NCBI GenBank assembly: GCA_020747065.1
Contig: JAGMVK010000021.1
Location: 186,001 to 250,000, forward strand
Direction of reading: 5' to 3'
DNA length: 64,000 nt
From: Cadophora sp. MPI-SDFR-AT-0126
Taxonomy: Eukaryota; Ascomycota; Leotiomycetes; Helotiales; Ploettnerulaceae
Below are positions 23,227-34,695 of this stretch, piece by piece (positions within the stretch are counted from its first letter, which is position 1; every line of letters starts with the position of its first letter). A model generated the notes under the pieces. The model made no database searches, had not been told where the DNA came from, and saw only the letters and a list, made by a program, of their open reading frames with translations. The position numbers were made by a program, and so were the translations under genes.

Positions 23227-24513
23227 ATGGCTAACTACTCGGGCACAAACTTGCTTGATCCTCCTCAACAACAAGTAGTAGATAAGGACCTACAATCTCA
23301 CCTCAAGAACCTCACAATGGTCAACAAAGCTTTGTCCAACGTTCAAGATCAGCTTTCTGCACATACTACTCTCCAAAACAACAACATGATGCTCGTCGCC
23401 GCAATCTTTCTCCTCATCTTGGCGCTAGCCTTCCTCCTCGCTACTCAGCACGTCCCCTCTCTTCACCCATGGACAAGATGCTGGCAACAAACCTCACTTC
23501 GCACAACCAAACAAACACCATGTGACGCCGAAACAAAGATCCTCCAAGACGTCAAACCCTACCAATTTCCGCCCATGAAGGAGCGCACCTCCTCCCGCAT
23601 GGCAATGGGCCTCAAGCGTCTTGATGAATCGAACTGGCTCACACTGGACTCCAACTACCTCCCCGAACATGCTGAACGCCTCAGCCTTCTCTCAAGCCGC
23701 CGTTCAAACGTCATTGAGTGCCTTCCCGGCTCCGAAGCAGCTTGTCAGGAAGTCCTCAACATAGTTACTTCCTTCCTGTCTACTCGCTTCCCGCAACACT
23801 TTGCGATAATCTCTTCGCCATCAGGACCAAAGATCGTCAATCACCTCACAGATGAGATCTACCCTATCGGCCCTGCCTGTACCAACCCTTTGGAAGTCGC
23901 TGCTAAGCTCTCCATGGAAGACTTCAATATCCTGCTGCGACATCCAGAGACAGGTGAATATCACCTCCAGGCTTCTGCTACTTTATTTCCTGCTGGATGG
24001 AAGCTACAAGAGAGAATCGGGACGAGTATGGCAAACTTGCATAGACCTGTTCCGGGGTGGAAGGCGAAGCTTGGAAGCAGTGTAAATAGGTACGTCTCTC
24101 GTTTCACAAAACCTTAACCACTTCCATTAACGAGAAGCAGGTACTTCGACCATCTCTCCCACAAGACAGCCATGGAGCGCACAAACGTCTTCATCCAAAC
24201 AACACCCCATCTCTTCCAAGATGCACCCGAAAGTGCACCGGAGGCCGTCCTCACTATCGACAACCTCCAGATCCGCCGCGAACGACAGACATTCACGCGC
24301 TTAGAACACAGCGGCGCTGTGCTGTTCACTGTCAGGACGTTCATGGAGCCGCTTACGCAGTTGGGCGATGAAGAGTTGAGGGCTCTGAGGAGTATGGTGG
24401 TGGGGTGGGAGGAGGAGGTTAGGGTTTATAAGGGGGGTGATATTTGGGGGCCGTTGTTGATGGAGTGGTGTGAGGAGAAGTTGGGTGCGGTCGAGGTCAA
24501 GACTGAGGCTTAA
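23227..24513 (+). CDS. DUF3445 protein, heme-dependent oxidative N-demethylase-like
   Basis: Two exons (23227-24089 and 24141-24513) give 411 residues. A single hydrophobic helix lies at about 57-76 (MLVAAIFLLILALAFLLA), so the catalytic part is membrane-tethered. The domain starts near residue 115 (PPMKERTSSRMAMGLKRLDE) and includes WLTLDSNYLPEHAERLSLL, CLPGSEAACQEVL and ASATLFPAGWKLQERIG, all recurring in fungal DUF3445 proteins. That family includes bacterial heme-dependent oxidative N-demethylases. The actual substrate in fungi is not known to me. The C-terminal part contains NVFIQTTPHLFQD and an LRIRRERQTFTRLE-like stretch. The splice is R|YFDHLS with GT-AG ends. The start ATG follows a short C/T-rich leader. 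Confidence 0.85.
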
Positions 24514-25350
24514 TATCCGTGGATCTGAGATTTCTGGGGCGTTATGGAAAATGGGTGGATTTATTGCTTATGGGGGAAGTAAATGGGTACCACAGGCCCA
24601 AGATTCATTCATATGATACCACCGTTGATTTTCGGATATGGGATTTCAAAACCAAAAACGGGAAGAACAAAAGACAAGAAAACGGGATTCTCAAAACATG
24701 TTTTAAAATAGAGCACAGATTTAGATATAATCCGACGCTGGTTCCTCAAATTTCCAAAGTAGCAGCATCACGAAGACTACTTTGGTACTGTAGGCGAGAA
24801 TATGATCCCGCTGAATCGCCGACCTGTAAACAATGACATCCCATTCCATAGCCCGACTGGATACCACTTACCCATCTCGATCATGCATAAACGCCCACGA
24901 GCATAAACCTCTCTCCTGAAACCAACAACCTCTCCCAAATCCATGGATGAAGCTCCTAGCGCCGACAACTCCGAACAGCCCTGTTACGCACAGTCCACGG
25001 CGGGGTCAATCAAGTCAATCGACCAGGTTCCCCGCCACTCTTCAAAGCGAGCAAGTTTGCCGAGCTGTTGGGGCGAGCCGAGGGAAGCCGACTACATTGA
25101 CGAGAAACTCAAATACAGTATCACGCTCCTTGCTTGCTCACATCTGAAACATGTGGGCAGCGTATCTCGCAGCTGACAGGTTTTCGTGAAGGTGTCGTTT
25201 CCTCGTCATAAACTCTACTGTGAGACACATAACGTATACCCTGCCTTATCGTGAGCGGAAGCAAGGAGCGGGGGTTATCAGAGTCCAAGCTGTCCGGCTG
25301 ACGGCCCTGTACTATACTATCTCGACAGGTAGTGCGAAGAGAGGAGAGAA
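24514..25350. other. Intergenic region, no gene seen
   Basis: About 840 bases. An open frame beginning ATG at 24943 (77 codons) has no family resemblance and does not splice into the next gene, whose first exon was found at 25351. Confidence 0.5.
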
Positions 25351-27754
25351 ATGATGGAAGAAAATCGAGATACGCGGATACGAGGTCGCGGGAGAGCTGT
25401 GAGGATTGCAGGTTTGTGATATGTTCTGCTAGCTCTGTTGGTTCTTGAGGAGTCAAGAAATATCCATTTTCACGGCGGTTTGATAGTCTATGAATATGGA
25501 TCGTACTTTATGATGGACTGTAAAATTACCGTACTGACAGACTAAATACAGGAGCATCAGGGAGCGCCTCTGACCGCCGCCATGCTTTCGCCTCCCTGGC
25601 AGCCAACTATCCCTCTGACCCAATAGATGTGATAATCGGCGATGTAGGTATTCCTTTCCCTCTTATCCAATCCCCATCTTATCTCTCTCCACCCCTACTT
25701 CCCCAGCACAAATCAAGTAAACAAACAACTGACACACCCAGTGGATGTCCGAAGCGAACATGACCTCCTTGGCCCTGAAATCCTCCTCAAGCTCAACCGG
25801 CAATTCTAACCCAAACTCAGGAGAAGTAGCCTACGAGCGCACCTTCCTCTCCTCCCTCTCCCCCGCTCTCGCCAACATCTCCAAACACGGTATCAAAGTC
25901 GCCGTCAACGCCGGGGGATCCGATACTCATGGTTTATGGAAAGAGGTATGCGAGATGGTGAGGAAGAAGGGGTTAGCAGGGAAGGTTAAGGTGGCGTGGA
26001 TTGAGGGTGATGATGTTCTTGGTGTTGTGAGGGAGAAGTTGGGCGGGAAGAGTAAGGAGAGGAAAGTGGATGGCAGAGGAGGATGGAAGAATGGGAGTGG
26101 TGGAGATGGGAGGGAGAGTAAGTGGCAGAGGATGCGAAATGCGGAGATCAAGGAGGGGAAGTTGAAGGGCTGGAAGGTGTTTGATGCGTGGATGGAGGGT
26201 GCGGATGTTGGCGATGATGTGAGAGCCTTCCTTCAAGAAGAGGAGGAAGAAAGACAGAAGCTTGAAGCAGAGGGCGAAATCGGAGATTTCGAGAATCTTT
26301 GCACAGGAGAGAAACTCCGTGATTGGGCATTCAAAGACGACATTTTAGGCGCACAGGCTTATCTAGGTGGAATGGGCATTGCGAAAGCTTTTAGAGAGGG
26401 TGCGGATATCGTTGTCTGTGGGAGGGTTTCGGATGCCAGTCCCGTCATTGGAGCAGCTGCTTGGTGGCATGGATGGGAAGCGGATGATTTCGAAGTGCTC
26501 GCTAAAGCTTTCGTTGCTGGACATATGATTGAATGCTCGACATACGTATGCGGTGGGAACTTCAGCGGATTCAGGGATCTCGAAGCAAATGGTAAAGGAG
26601 GGTGGTTGAACATCGGGTTCCCGATTGCTGAGATTGGGGAGAAGGGGGAAGTGGTAATCACGAAACACAAAGGGACGGGAGGGATAGTGAATGTGGATAC
26701 GTGTAAAGCTCAATTGCTGTATGAGATTCAAGGACCGTGGTACTTCAACAGCGATGTTACGGCTGTGTTGGACGACATTGCGTTTGAGCAGCTAAGTACA
26801 GATCGCGTTGCCGTTACAGGTGTGAAAGCTCAACCTCCGCCGCCGACGACAAAAGTCGGTATCACTGCGAGAGGTGGATTCCAGGCCGAGGTTCACTACT
26901 TCCTTGTCGGGCTGGATATTTCAGGTAAAGCTGAGATTTTGGAAAGGCAAATTCGCGATGCATTAGGTGACACGAGGAGGTTCCACGTCCTGAAGTTCAC
27001 AGTGAATGGTTCGGCGGCGGAGAATCCGACAAACCAGAATGCTGCGACGGTTGATTTCAGGATCTTTGCGCAGGCGAGGAATATCAGCGATATCTCACCT
27101 GATAAATTCCTGAGACCAGTGATCGACCTCATTATGAGCACGTATCCTGGGGCGACGTTCCATCTCGACATCCGACAAGGTTTCCCGAAGCCAGTCCAAG
27201 AGTATTATGTAGCTCTTCTACCGCAGTGCGACATCCGCCAGGTTGTGCATATGCACGATGGAAAGGAGCTTGGGATAGAACCTCCGAGAAAAACCAAAGC
27301 TTTCCCTCGACAGCAGCCCAGTGAGGCTTTTACTGCTGTATCCGCGAGAGCTTTCGGCGAGACGGTCCGCGGACCATTGGGCTGGCTTGTTCACGCTAGA
27401 TCTGGCGACAAAGGTTCCAATGCCAATGTTGGGTTCTGGGTAAGGCATCAGGATGAGTACGACTGGCTCCGTTTGCTGTTGAGTACCGATACCATGAAAG
27501 AGCTTCTGGCAAAAGAGTACAACAATAAAAGAATTGTAAGTCGTTCCTCACCCATCATCCAATCATGCTAATGATTCCAGGACCGATTCGAATTGCCGAA
27601 TATCTGGGCCGTCCATTTCCTACTCCATGATCACCTCGATCGAGGAGTCAGTTGCTCGAGTACTTATGACTTTTTAGCGAAGAACGTTGCTGAGTTCCTG
27701 CGCAGTCGACACGTCGATCTGCCAAAACAGTTTTTGAACCGCGGAAAGCTTTAA
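25351..27754 (+). CDS. AtuA (DUF1446) acyclic terpene utilisation family protein
   Basis: Four exons (25351-25411, 25552-25643, 25742-27535, 27581-27754) give 706 residues. The first 61-base exon ends in VRIAG and splices to ASGSASDRRHAF, restoring the glycine-rich family start. After DVIIGD the next exon begins WMSEANMTSLAL. The AtuA domain continues with KVAVNAGGSDTHGLW, LGAQAYLGGMGI, DIVVCGRVSDASPVIGAAAW and ECSTYVCGGNFSGF. A C-terminal domain has GPLGWLVHARSGDKGSNANV, its hallmark. The bacterial relatives belong to acyclic terpene and leucine/isovalerate breakdown clusters, but the exact reaction is unclear. A charged, Gly-rich insert lies at about residues 120-150. The donor of the first intron is GTTTGT. 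No carboxylase partner lies nearby. Confidence 0.88.
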
Positions 27755-27814
27755 ACGGGCTGAAAACGAGTTGAACTGCGAGCGAGCTCCAGATAAAGAG
27801 TCCTGAACACGCCA

Positions 27815-28315
27815 TTAATGCTTCTCTGAAACAAGTGTTGACTGGTCGCTATCCGCCACACTCTCGGCATAGGGATTGTCGAGGTCGCTTTTGGCGAGGC
27901 CGATCACAAACCCCTGAACGCCCATGGCGATTCGATACCCAGCAAGCCCAAGTAAGGCGATGATGACAAGAATGAGGTTGATGATGGCTAGGAGAACCAA
28001 CGGGATCGTATGCCATAGCTGAACTCGCCGAAGAGGGCAGCCTCTCGGTTTTGCGTTCTCGGTCTCTTCATCCGCTTCGAACATGCCAGTCATGATGAAT
28101 CGGAGTGGGCATTTCTTCGGTGCAGGAGGAGGAACAACAACAGTGTCTGCTGAAGACGGGCTGGACGAGGAAACTGATTCGGAGTCCGTGTCTTTATCTT
28201 TCTTGCTCTTCTTGCTTTGCGAAATGATGATATCCGAGTGTCTTCGGGCACGAGAATTGGCATAGTGCTTTTCTTTCTTGGACGAGGCCATCTTTGGACT
28301 TTGAAGAGTGGACAT
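27815..28315 (-). CDS. Small single-helix membrane protein, function unknown
   Basis: A single-exon frame of 166 residues starts at the ATG at 28315, and a second ATG follows eight residues later. Residues 1-70 are hydrophilic, with a basic stretch (SQSKKSKKDKD) followed by Ser-rich and Pro-rich runs (VVPPPAPKK). One long hydrophobic helix covers about residues 103-138 (IPLVLLAIINLILVIIALLG), and a polar tail follows. It has no signal peptide, so a type II or tail-anchored-like topology is likely. I do not recognise a family. It ends only 60 bases from the end of the convergent AtuA gene. Confidence 0.6.
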   Translation of the reverse strand: MSTLQSPKMASSKKEKHYANSRARRHSDIIISQSKKSKKDKDTDSESVSSSSPSSADTVVVPPPAPKKCPLRFIMTGMFEADEETENAKPRGCPLRRVQLWHTIPLVLLAIINLILVIIALLGLAGYRIAMGVQGFVIGLAKSDLDNPYAESVADSDQSTLVSEKH

Positions 28316-29482
28316 CTAATGAGCTGCCAGGCTGTAGGAACCGAGCATGATATAGCTAGTAAAGAGCTCTGTAGCTCGTCTTGGATCTGACTGCGGGGTT
28401 GTCGGGTGATACGCCTAGGCGGCGCAGATATATAAGAGCCAGGCTATCAAAAAGTCTTAGTCTGATGATGCCTGAGACATGGAATGTCAAGCCTAGTGAC
28501 CACCAAAATTCCATAAGGCTGTCACATTGCAATCTTGTGTGTGAGATAACCAAATTCAAGCAGGCCATGAATATGCAGCCCGGGAAGAGGCAGGCAACGT
28601 GGCAGCAATTGACCAATTGTCCACACACCATCAGAACAGAGGTCGTAGAAGTGTTTCAGTAATAATAGTTCCATCAAGTTCGAAATCCTGAAAAGCTGGC
28701 ACCCCACGTTCCGTGGGCTTGCAGCGACCAATGATCGGAATGATGGGGCAGAGGTGGTGAGCGCTGCTGCAAGCCGTCGATTGGGCTCTCCAACAATAGA
28801 TGCCCAACCATCTGACCCGCTATTAATTCAAGGTACAGCAGCACCTTTATTTGACAATGGATGGGAAGGTATGTGCTATGGTCCACTCGGAATGTTCCCC
28901 ATAATCGTACAAGCAGGAGACGGCATGGAGAGCTGAAGCTCTGATATTGAAGAGGAGAAAGTGGCTTCACGGCTGAGAAACCGGGCTGTTGGAATACGTG
29001 CAAGCTCACACAATTCTCCGAATAATGCATACAGCCCCAGCTATTGGAGATAGCTAGAGGGTATGCGGAACATGGTTGCACCGATCATGACCAACTTGGT
29101 CTTCGTGGTCAAAACAAAAGTTAGCCATAGACTGCTGACTGGCTTCAAAATGAGAAACATGTTATGGAGCAGTCATTGAAGTAACGAGACAACAAGTAGG
29201 TCATGGATTCGAAGGAGACTATTGATGGCTTGAATAATGTGTGAAGATGTCGAGGAAGAGAGACGGGGTCTGGGGGGTTTGTTTTATTTTGCGGGGAGAC
29301 GCGAACTCGAGCTCAGACCGCCTAGAGGTCCTTGCTTCGGCATCTCAGGTCAGGGACGTCACTCACTGTTTGAGCTTGCTTGAGCTTCCATAGCCCCTCA
29401 CGATCGCAGTGACAACAAGACACCGAACTCAACTTTTGCGAACCTTCCGACTCTGGCTCGAATAGGGCATCTGTAGCTCAAA
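28316..29482. other. Divergent intergenic region
   Basis: About 1.17 kb between two divergent genes. Open frames on both strands around 28356-29081 lack family signals. The stretch should hold two promoters. Confidence 0.5.
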
Positions 29483-30721
29483 ATGGTGCTTCAGAATGCT
29501 TCAGACTCAGCTGCACAGGATACATTCCAAGACAGTGCGCCCTCCTCCGACAACGACCCCTACGCCAACTCGGGTTCGGGCTCGAATTCCAGCGTGCAGA
29601 ACCTAGCATCAACATACAGAATCGACCCAAGCAAGCTACCTAGACCTTTGCCATGGATTGGCTCACTAGTTGGGTACAATGACGAACTATTATCGAAGGC
29701 TCTTACCAAGAAAATAGCCCATAGTTCGCAAATACTTCAACGGCCACTTTCACAGGAGGAAGTCGACGCATTCGCGTACTGGACTGCGAAACAAATATCG
29801 ATATTATCGTATGGAGTGCCGCTCGGTGTAGGTGGAGGGCTGTGGAGATGTTGGAGTACGGCGGATACATTTCGAATGCCATTTTACAGACCGAATGCCG
29901 AGACATTCAATCCACGGGAATTCCCTCCAAGAATGGCTGTATTGAAGGGCAATAATGCCGTCATGGCGTGGCATGCTGTAAGAGCTGTCTTATATGGTGG
30001 AATGGGTAATTTTCTTGGGCAACTGTTCTTTGGTTCATACTCAATGAGTGTTGCAACTGTCGGGGAGCTTGCAGACAAGAGACTAAAGCCATTCATCGAT
30101 GCCGTGAAGGCGCAGGCGGCTAAGCAAAGAGGTTCGCTACCCAATACATCGGGGCAGCCTGGGATAGCACAACAGCCTGGTGTCGGCACGCAGAGCAGAG
30201 ACGATACAAGTTCAAGTACAATACCCATGGCCGAGCAGAGCCCGGATACAACCTGGGAAAGCATGAGCGAGAAGAAACAACCAGAAGCACCACCACAGCG
30301 AAAACGATGGCCTCAAGCAAGACCTGTACCAGCACCACCACCAGTAGAGGGGACTTCAGATCAGCCCTTTGGCATATTCGACGATGCTTCACCCACAGGC
30401 GGACAGGGTGTACAGGCAGATATTAGAGCGGCGCCAGTATCGTCACAGGGTGAGTCCGCGTGGGATAGGATACGAAGAGGCGAACATCCCAATACCCAGA
30501 AATCCAGTCCCAGCACTGGTTCCCAGCAAGCACAGAATCAGAATGCGTGGTCTAGGGTGCAGAAAGACGGTGCGGCCACAACTGACAGTTATTCGTACTC
30601 AAAGTCAGAAGACGGAGAACTGGCTAAGGGGGAGGCACAGAAAGACTTTGATTCGAGAGTTGACCGAGAGAGAAGGGGCGGGGACTACGCAAAAGGAAGT
30701 GGGGACCAAAAGAGATGGTAA
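29483..30721 (+). CDS. Conserved-looking fungal membrane protein, function unknown
   Basis: An intronless frame of 412 residues with an ATG at 29483. Residues 1-45 are polar and Ser-rich. A middle part (50-200) contains two hydrophobic segments, about residues 105-125 (ISILSYGVPLGVGGGLW) and 155-185 (AVRAVLYGGMGNFLGQLFFG), the second with several Gly residues of membrane-packing type. The following 200 residues are disordered: Gln-, Pro- and Ser-rich with short repeats ESMSEKK, WDRIRRGE and WSRVQKDG, in which Trp residues recur in charged context. No catalytic motif is seen and no family is recognised with confidence. Localisation could be an organelle membrane. Its stop lies 166 bases from the convergent HET gene. 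Confidence 0.75.
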   Translation: MVLQNASDSAAQDTFQDSAPSSDNDPYANSGSGSNSSVQNLASTYRIDPSKLPRPLPWIGSLVGYNDELLSKALTKKIAHSSQILQRPLSQEEVDAFAYWTAKQISILSYGVPLGVGGGLWRCWSTADTFRMPFYRPNAETFNPREFPPRMAVLKGNNAVMAWHAVRAVLYGGMGNFLGQLFFGSYSMSVATVGELADKRLKPFIDAVKAQAAKQRGSLPNTSGQPGIAQQPGVGTQSRDDTSSSTIPMAEQSPDTTWESMSEKKQPEAPPQRKRWPQARPVPAPPPVEGTSDQPFGIFDDASPTGGQGVQADIRAAPVSSQGESAWDRIRRGEHPNTQKSSPSTGSQQAQNQNAWSRVQKDGAATTDSYSYSKSEDGELAKGEAQKDFDSRVDRERRGGDYAKGSGDQKRW

Positions 30722-30886
30722 TATGTACATTACATGTCGATTTTTCAAAAAACGATGTAAGCGGCTTTCGGGTGACCTATTGTACGGAAGCGAGTGCTCA
30801 TGTAGCTGTCGTTATGTGTCGTTATCAACGTGATACGCTTGTATTGTGCTGTGCTCTATTACTACATGAATAATGTCTGCTAACTG

Positions 30887-32704
30887 TCATCTGATATTGA
30901 AACTTTGCTCAACTATGTCCTGACGGTCAAGCGCCTCGCCATACATTATCCCATTGACGAAGCATTCTCCCACAAGCTGATAGTAATCGCCATCTTTTCT
31001 CAGTAAGAATGGCACTATGCCCCCCTTGAATATACAGATCAGATCCCCAGGTCTAGTTCCAAACGGAACCTGACCAAGATCGCCTTCCACAGTCGCACAC
31101 ACACATCTTCCCGAGCCGAACGAAACACTTGAGTTCGTGATTTCCTCCATCCTAACACCGACCGGTTTCGACATCTCTAGCTCTAGTTGGAGAGCTCGAA
31201 ACTCCTCGGGGTCCTCTGGTATTGTCTTCAGCATATATGTAAGTACAGTTTTGATCCACCACTGGTGAACCTGATGTGCGCGATCGATGTTCGCTCTCTC
31301 GTCTGTCATGAGCAGGTCACAACACATAGTTCTTGCTAATTCTCTTTCGCGGACGACACCTTCTCGATATTTAAAAGCGGATTTGGCAACGTCGAGGCCA
31401 TTCATGAGCCCGGCGGCCTGCCATGCAAGGCGTTCTTGATCTTCTTCCTTGGTCAACCAGATGAGAGGCCCAGTTTGAGATCGGATCGCCTTCGGTATGG
31501 CTGGTGGAACTTCTGGCGCTATTTTGGCGACGCTATCCACAATATATCCTTCGACTATGAGTACCCTCTTGTCATCAGATGCAGTGATCAGAGCCTGCGT
31601 GTTCCCAGATGCTTTGAAGTGATCCTGCCCGTGAAGTGCTAAACAAGCACCGCCGAAGTCATGGTAGTCTGCAACCCAAGACTGCAACTTCTTAGATGAA
31701 GACCAAGTACCTGCGTTCGACAGACACAAGAGGTTTTGGTGCACAGTCAGGTTGTGTAGAGCAAGTGTCTCCCAGACTTTGGATGGCTCGTTCTCTAGCG
31801 AGTAATCAACTCGAACCCCTACATCTCCAGAATTCGATGCTAAATTCATGAGCGCAAAGACTTTGTCTACCTCTTTTGTCGCCCTGTAGCCGCTTGTTTT
31901 CACGAGAAGTTGAATGAGGTCAATGCCCTTCCCTTCTTTGAGATCTGCCATTGCATTGATCGAAACAATCCCAGGTGCTGACCAAGTATATTCCAAATTT
32001 CCAATGCAGCCACCTTTCCGCACATTCCTTGCGAAATTCTTGACAATCTCCCAAGCCACTCTTGCTGACCCACAGGCCAAAACTGCTTTCCTTGCCTTTA
32101 CAACCTCCTGAATTATCCAAATTCTCTCGAAGTATGGCTTGGAAAATACCCGTGACAGGCGAATCCAATCGACTGTTTGGGTGTACGGTAGTCCGTAACC
32201 TGGGCACGGATAACCGTCAGGCCCAGCAAGCTGAAAATCTAGATCTACGAAGCCATGCTCCTTGAAAACTTCTTGGATCTGCTCGAGAAGGGCGAATGCT
32301 GCGCCTTCGGTGGAGATGCCGTCGATAATCACTTCCTCCCCAAGCCACATGATTACCAGGCCAGCATTCAGATAGATATCAGCCATCATATTCACCTGGG
32401 TCGTACGTTCTTTGGGATCTTTTTGATTGATACATATAGCGTCTACCCATACTATTCGTGCTGATCCATCAGCGTGTCGAAGCTGCTTCAGAGCGCCGTA
32501 AAGATTTGATGTGACTGAGTATGGCTCCTCGCCTATGATGATGTCGAAGTCCAAAATTTGACTACCCCAAGTATAAGACAGTGCCTCATAATTTTGAGCA
32601 CAAGAGGTCAGTGCTACAACTTGAAGGTCGCATATAATATCCTGTCCCGTCCCAGGTTGGATGCGAAGAAGTCGAATCTGCCCGTGATCAAGTGGCACGA
32701 ACAT
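30887..32704 (-). CDS. HET-domain (heterokaryon incompatibility) protein
   Basis: A single-exon frame. I choose the ATG at 32704 (start MFVPLDHGQIRLLRIQPG, 605 residues) because HET proteins begin just before such an IRLLRI strand. An ATG at 32779 would add 25 residues. The HET domain shows its three hallmark blocks: YEALSYTWGS near residue 45, IVWVDAICINQKDPKERTTQ with IYLNAGLVIMWLGE near 95-130, and FERIWIIQEVVKARKAVLAC near 190. Behind the domain is a 350-residue region with no known C-terminal module (no WD, ANK or NACHT repeats). Such proteins trigger cell death when unlike fungal hyphae fuse, although most are uncharacterised. No known partner gene is adjacent. The frame is intact. Confidence 0.9.
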   Translation of the reverse strand: MFVPLDHGQIRLLRIQPGTGQDIICDLQVVALTSCAQNYEALSYTWGSQILDFDIIIGEEPYSVTSNLYGALKQLRHADGSARIVWVDAICINQKDPKERTTQVNMMADIYLNAGLVIMWLGEEVIIDGISTEGAAFALLEQIQEVFKEHGFVDLDFQLAGPDGYPCPGYGLPYTQTVDWIRLSRVFSKPYFERIWIIQEVVKARKAVLACGSARVAWEIVKNFARNVRKGGCIGNLEYTWSAPGIVSINAMADLKEGKGIDLIQLLVKTSGYRATKEVDKVFALMNLASNSGDVGVRVDYSLENEPSKVWETLALHNLTVHQNLLCLSNAGTWSSSKKLQSWVADYHDFGGACLALHGQDHFKASGNTQALITASDDKRVLIVEGYIVDSVAKIAPEVPPAIPKAIRSQTGPLIWLTKEEDQERLAWQAAGLMNGLDVAKSAFKYREGVVRERELARTMCCDLLMTDERANIDRAHQVHQWWIKTVLTYMLKTIPEDPEEFRALQLELEMSKPVGVRMEEITNSSVSFGSGRCVCATVEGDLGQVPFGTRPGDLICIFKGGIVPFLLRKDGDYYQLVGECFVNGIMYGEALDRQDIVEQSFNIR

Positions 32705-33581
32705 GGTGAAGTTCAGAGAGACAAAATGACCTAGCAATCGATATAGCTGCCGAGCTGTGGCTGTTCTCGAGGTTGGCATATGCCCATCGTGGAGTTCGGC
32801 GCTAAGGATATTGGAACTTTCGCAAAATGTGCTAGAAATTATGCGGCGCAGTTTCCATGCAAGGCTACCAATATGGCATAAGCAACACCACCTCTACTGC
32901 TCAGCAGGATTTTCCAACAAATATCTTGCTGGTTTGGCAGAAAGCAGACAGCAAATGAGATTGTTACTTTGCGAAAATCATCTGAATATGAAGCCACTGC
33001 TGATAGAAGCTGCAAAGTAGCAAACATCAATTGTGGTGTTGAAAGGGGTCAGTATTTAGGTGGGATTGGTATTACTGAATTACAGTAACAAACAGAACAC
33101 ATTTCCCGAAGTACATTGCGAGACGCATGGAAGAGATACAACTATGTGAACCAAGTGAAGAGTATTAAATCGAGAAACCGCACGTCACAGTCTTGGTGCG
33201 TAGGCTAGTTTGACAGGCAATACAATACAAACAGGCCATTTGTGAGGTTCCGCAAACTCCAATGGATACGAAGTGCGATGCTGAGGACAGCGACAACGAT
33301 AACTGAAACACTGTGAAGTAAGGAAAACTTCAGCATCGATCTGCACCAGAAAAAGATCCAAAGAATGGATTTATATGACCCGTGAACTTTGAGAAGCTCT
33401 CTTGTGGAAAACTGCCATGTAATGGGAAATCAAGTGGAAGAACAATTTTCTGATATCACTTCGATATTTAAGGTTCCGCTAGTGGCACTAAATAAGTGGG
33501 GCCATGTTTGGTATGTTTGCATTCTCCGTGATGGAGCTGAGCTTCTGCTTCTGTCGCAACTTGACTTTATCGTCAGCAGAG
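32705..33581. other. Divergent intergenic region
   Basis: About 880 bases between the HET gene and the SR-like gene. It is moderately AT-rich near 33040-33400, with no gene-like frame. Confidence 0.5.
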
Positions 33582-34695
33582 ATGGCCGACAGCAGCAGAG
33601 CTTATCGAGAAAGTGGTCGCGGGCGGGATGAGAGATCCCGTTCCCCTCGAAGACACCACTCACATTCGCACCGGGCACGCTCTCCTCACAGACACCATTA
33701 CAAGCGCAAACGCTCTCCAGATGCGCGCCCAAAAGAACTCCCATTCAACTCCAGAGAATTAGGGAAACGAGACTACGATGCTTTCAAGCCCATGTTTGCG
33801 ACATATCTCGATATCCAGAAACAGAAGATCTTGGAAGATATGGACGAGACGGAAGTGAAGGGTCGATGGAAGTCTTTTGTTGGCAAATGGTAATGATTCC
33901 CTCGGCTCCAATCCCAGAAGAGAGAGGACCTTGACTGACTTGTGGAGGAATCGTGGAGAGCTATCAGAGGGTTGGTATGATCCTTCTACCTTCCAAAGAG
34001 CTGTTGAATCAGCTGCCGAGTACGAATCGAAGCGCCGCGAGGAGCGACCAACACCGAAAACCGAATTAGTCGGAAGACAAACCTCGAGACCATCTGCGAA
34101 AGAAGTTGAAGAAGAGAGCGATAGCGATGACTCTATTGGACCTGCATTACCTGGACAAGAGAGCAGATCGAGGGGAAGTAGGAAGGGCCCAAGTATACCC
34201 AACATGCAAGATTTAGCGCTCAAAAGAGGTACGATCCTCATGATTGCAGTTCGACTTTGATCTAACGAGAAGGCAGAGATGGACGCTGAAGATGGCCTTG
34301 CTCGACGAGACGACATAAGATTCGCCCGCAAAATTGACCGAAAGGAGCAGAAGGCAGCCCTAGATGAGCTTGTGCCACGGGCCGAAGCAGGTACGCGAGA
34401 GCGTCAATTGGAGAAGAAGAAAGAGGTCAACGAAAAGATGAAATCGTTCAGGGAAAAGTCCCCAGGCGCGGCGGAAGTTCCGGATACTGAATTAATGGGT
34501 GGAGGGGATGGGATTGAGAGCTTCAAGCAAGAGAAGGAGAAATACGAGCGGAAGAAGAACGAGAGAGAGTTACGGAAGGAAGAAATGCTCAGAGCAAGAA
34601 TGGCAGAAAGAGAGGAGCGGCTGCAAGAATACCGGACCAAGGAAGAAAGTACCATGGCTATGCTGAAGGCATTAGCCAAGCAGAACTTTGGATGA
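33582..34695 (+). CDS. SR-like, coiled-coil nuclear protein, function unknown
   Basis: Three exons (33582-33889, 33948-34228, 34277-34695) give 335 residues. Residues 1-50 are Arg/Ser/His-rich (RGRDERSRSPRRHHSHSHRA), like the RS tails of splicing factors. A compact part follows (RELGKRDYDAFKPMFATYLD, then WKSFVGKW and WNRGELSEGWYDP across the first intron), then an acidic Ser/Asp patch and a long charged helix from about residue 200 to the end with many Arg, Lys and Glu. Fungal proteins of this layout are often labelled RNA helicase HEL117-like, but no helicase motif is present here. A nuclear role in RNA metabolism is likely but inferred. Both introns are GT-AG and frame-preserving. Confidence 0.82.

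Noticed and set aside
24943..25176. ATG-led 77-codon frame upstream of the AtuA gene, considered as its first exon
   Set aside because: It has no donor that continues into the family motif. The exon at 25351-25411 does, and it restores VRIAGASGS.
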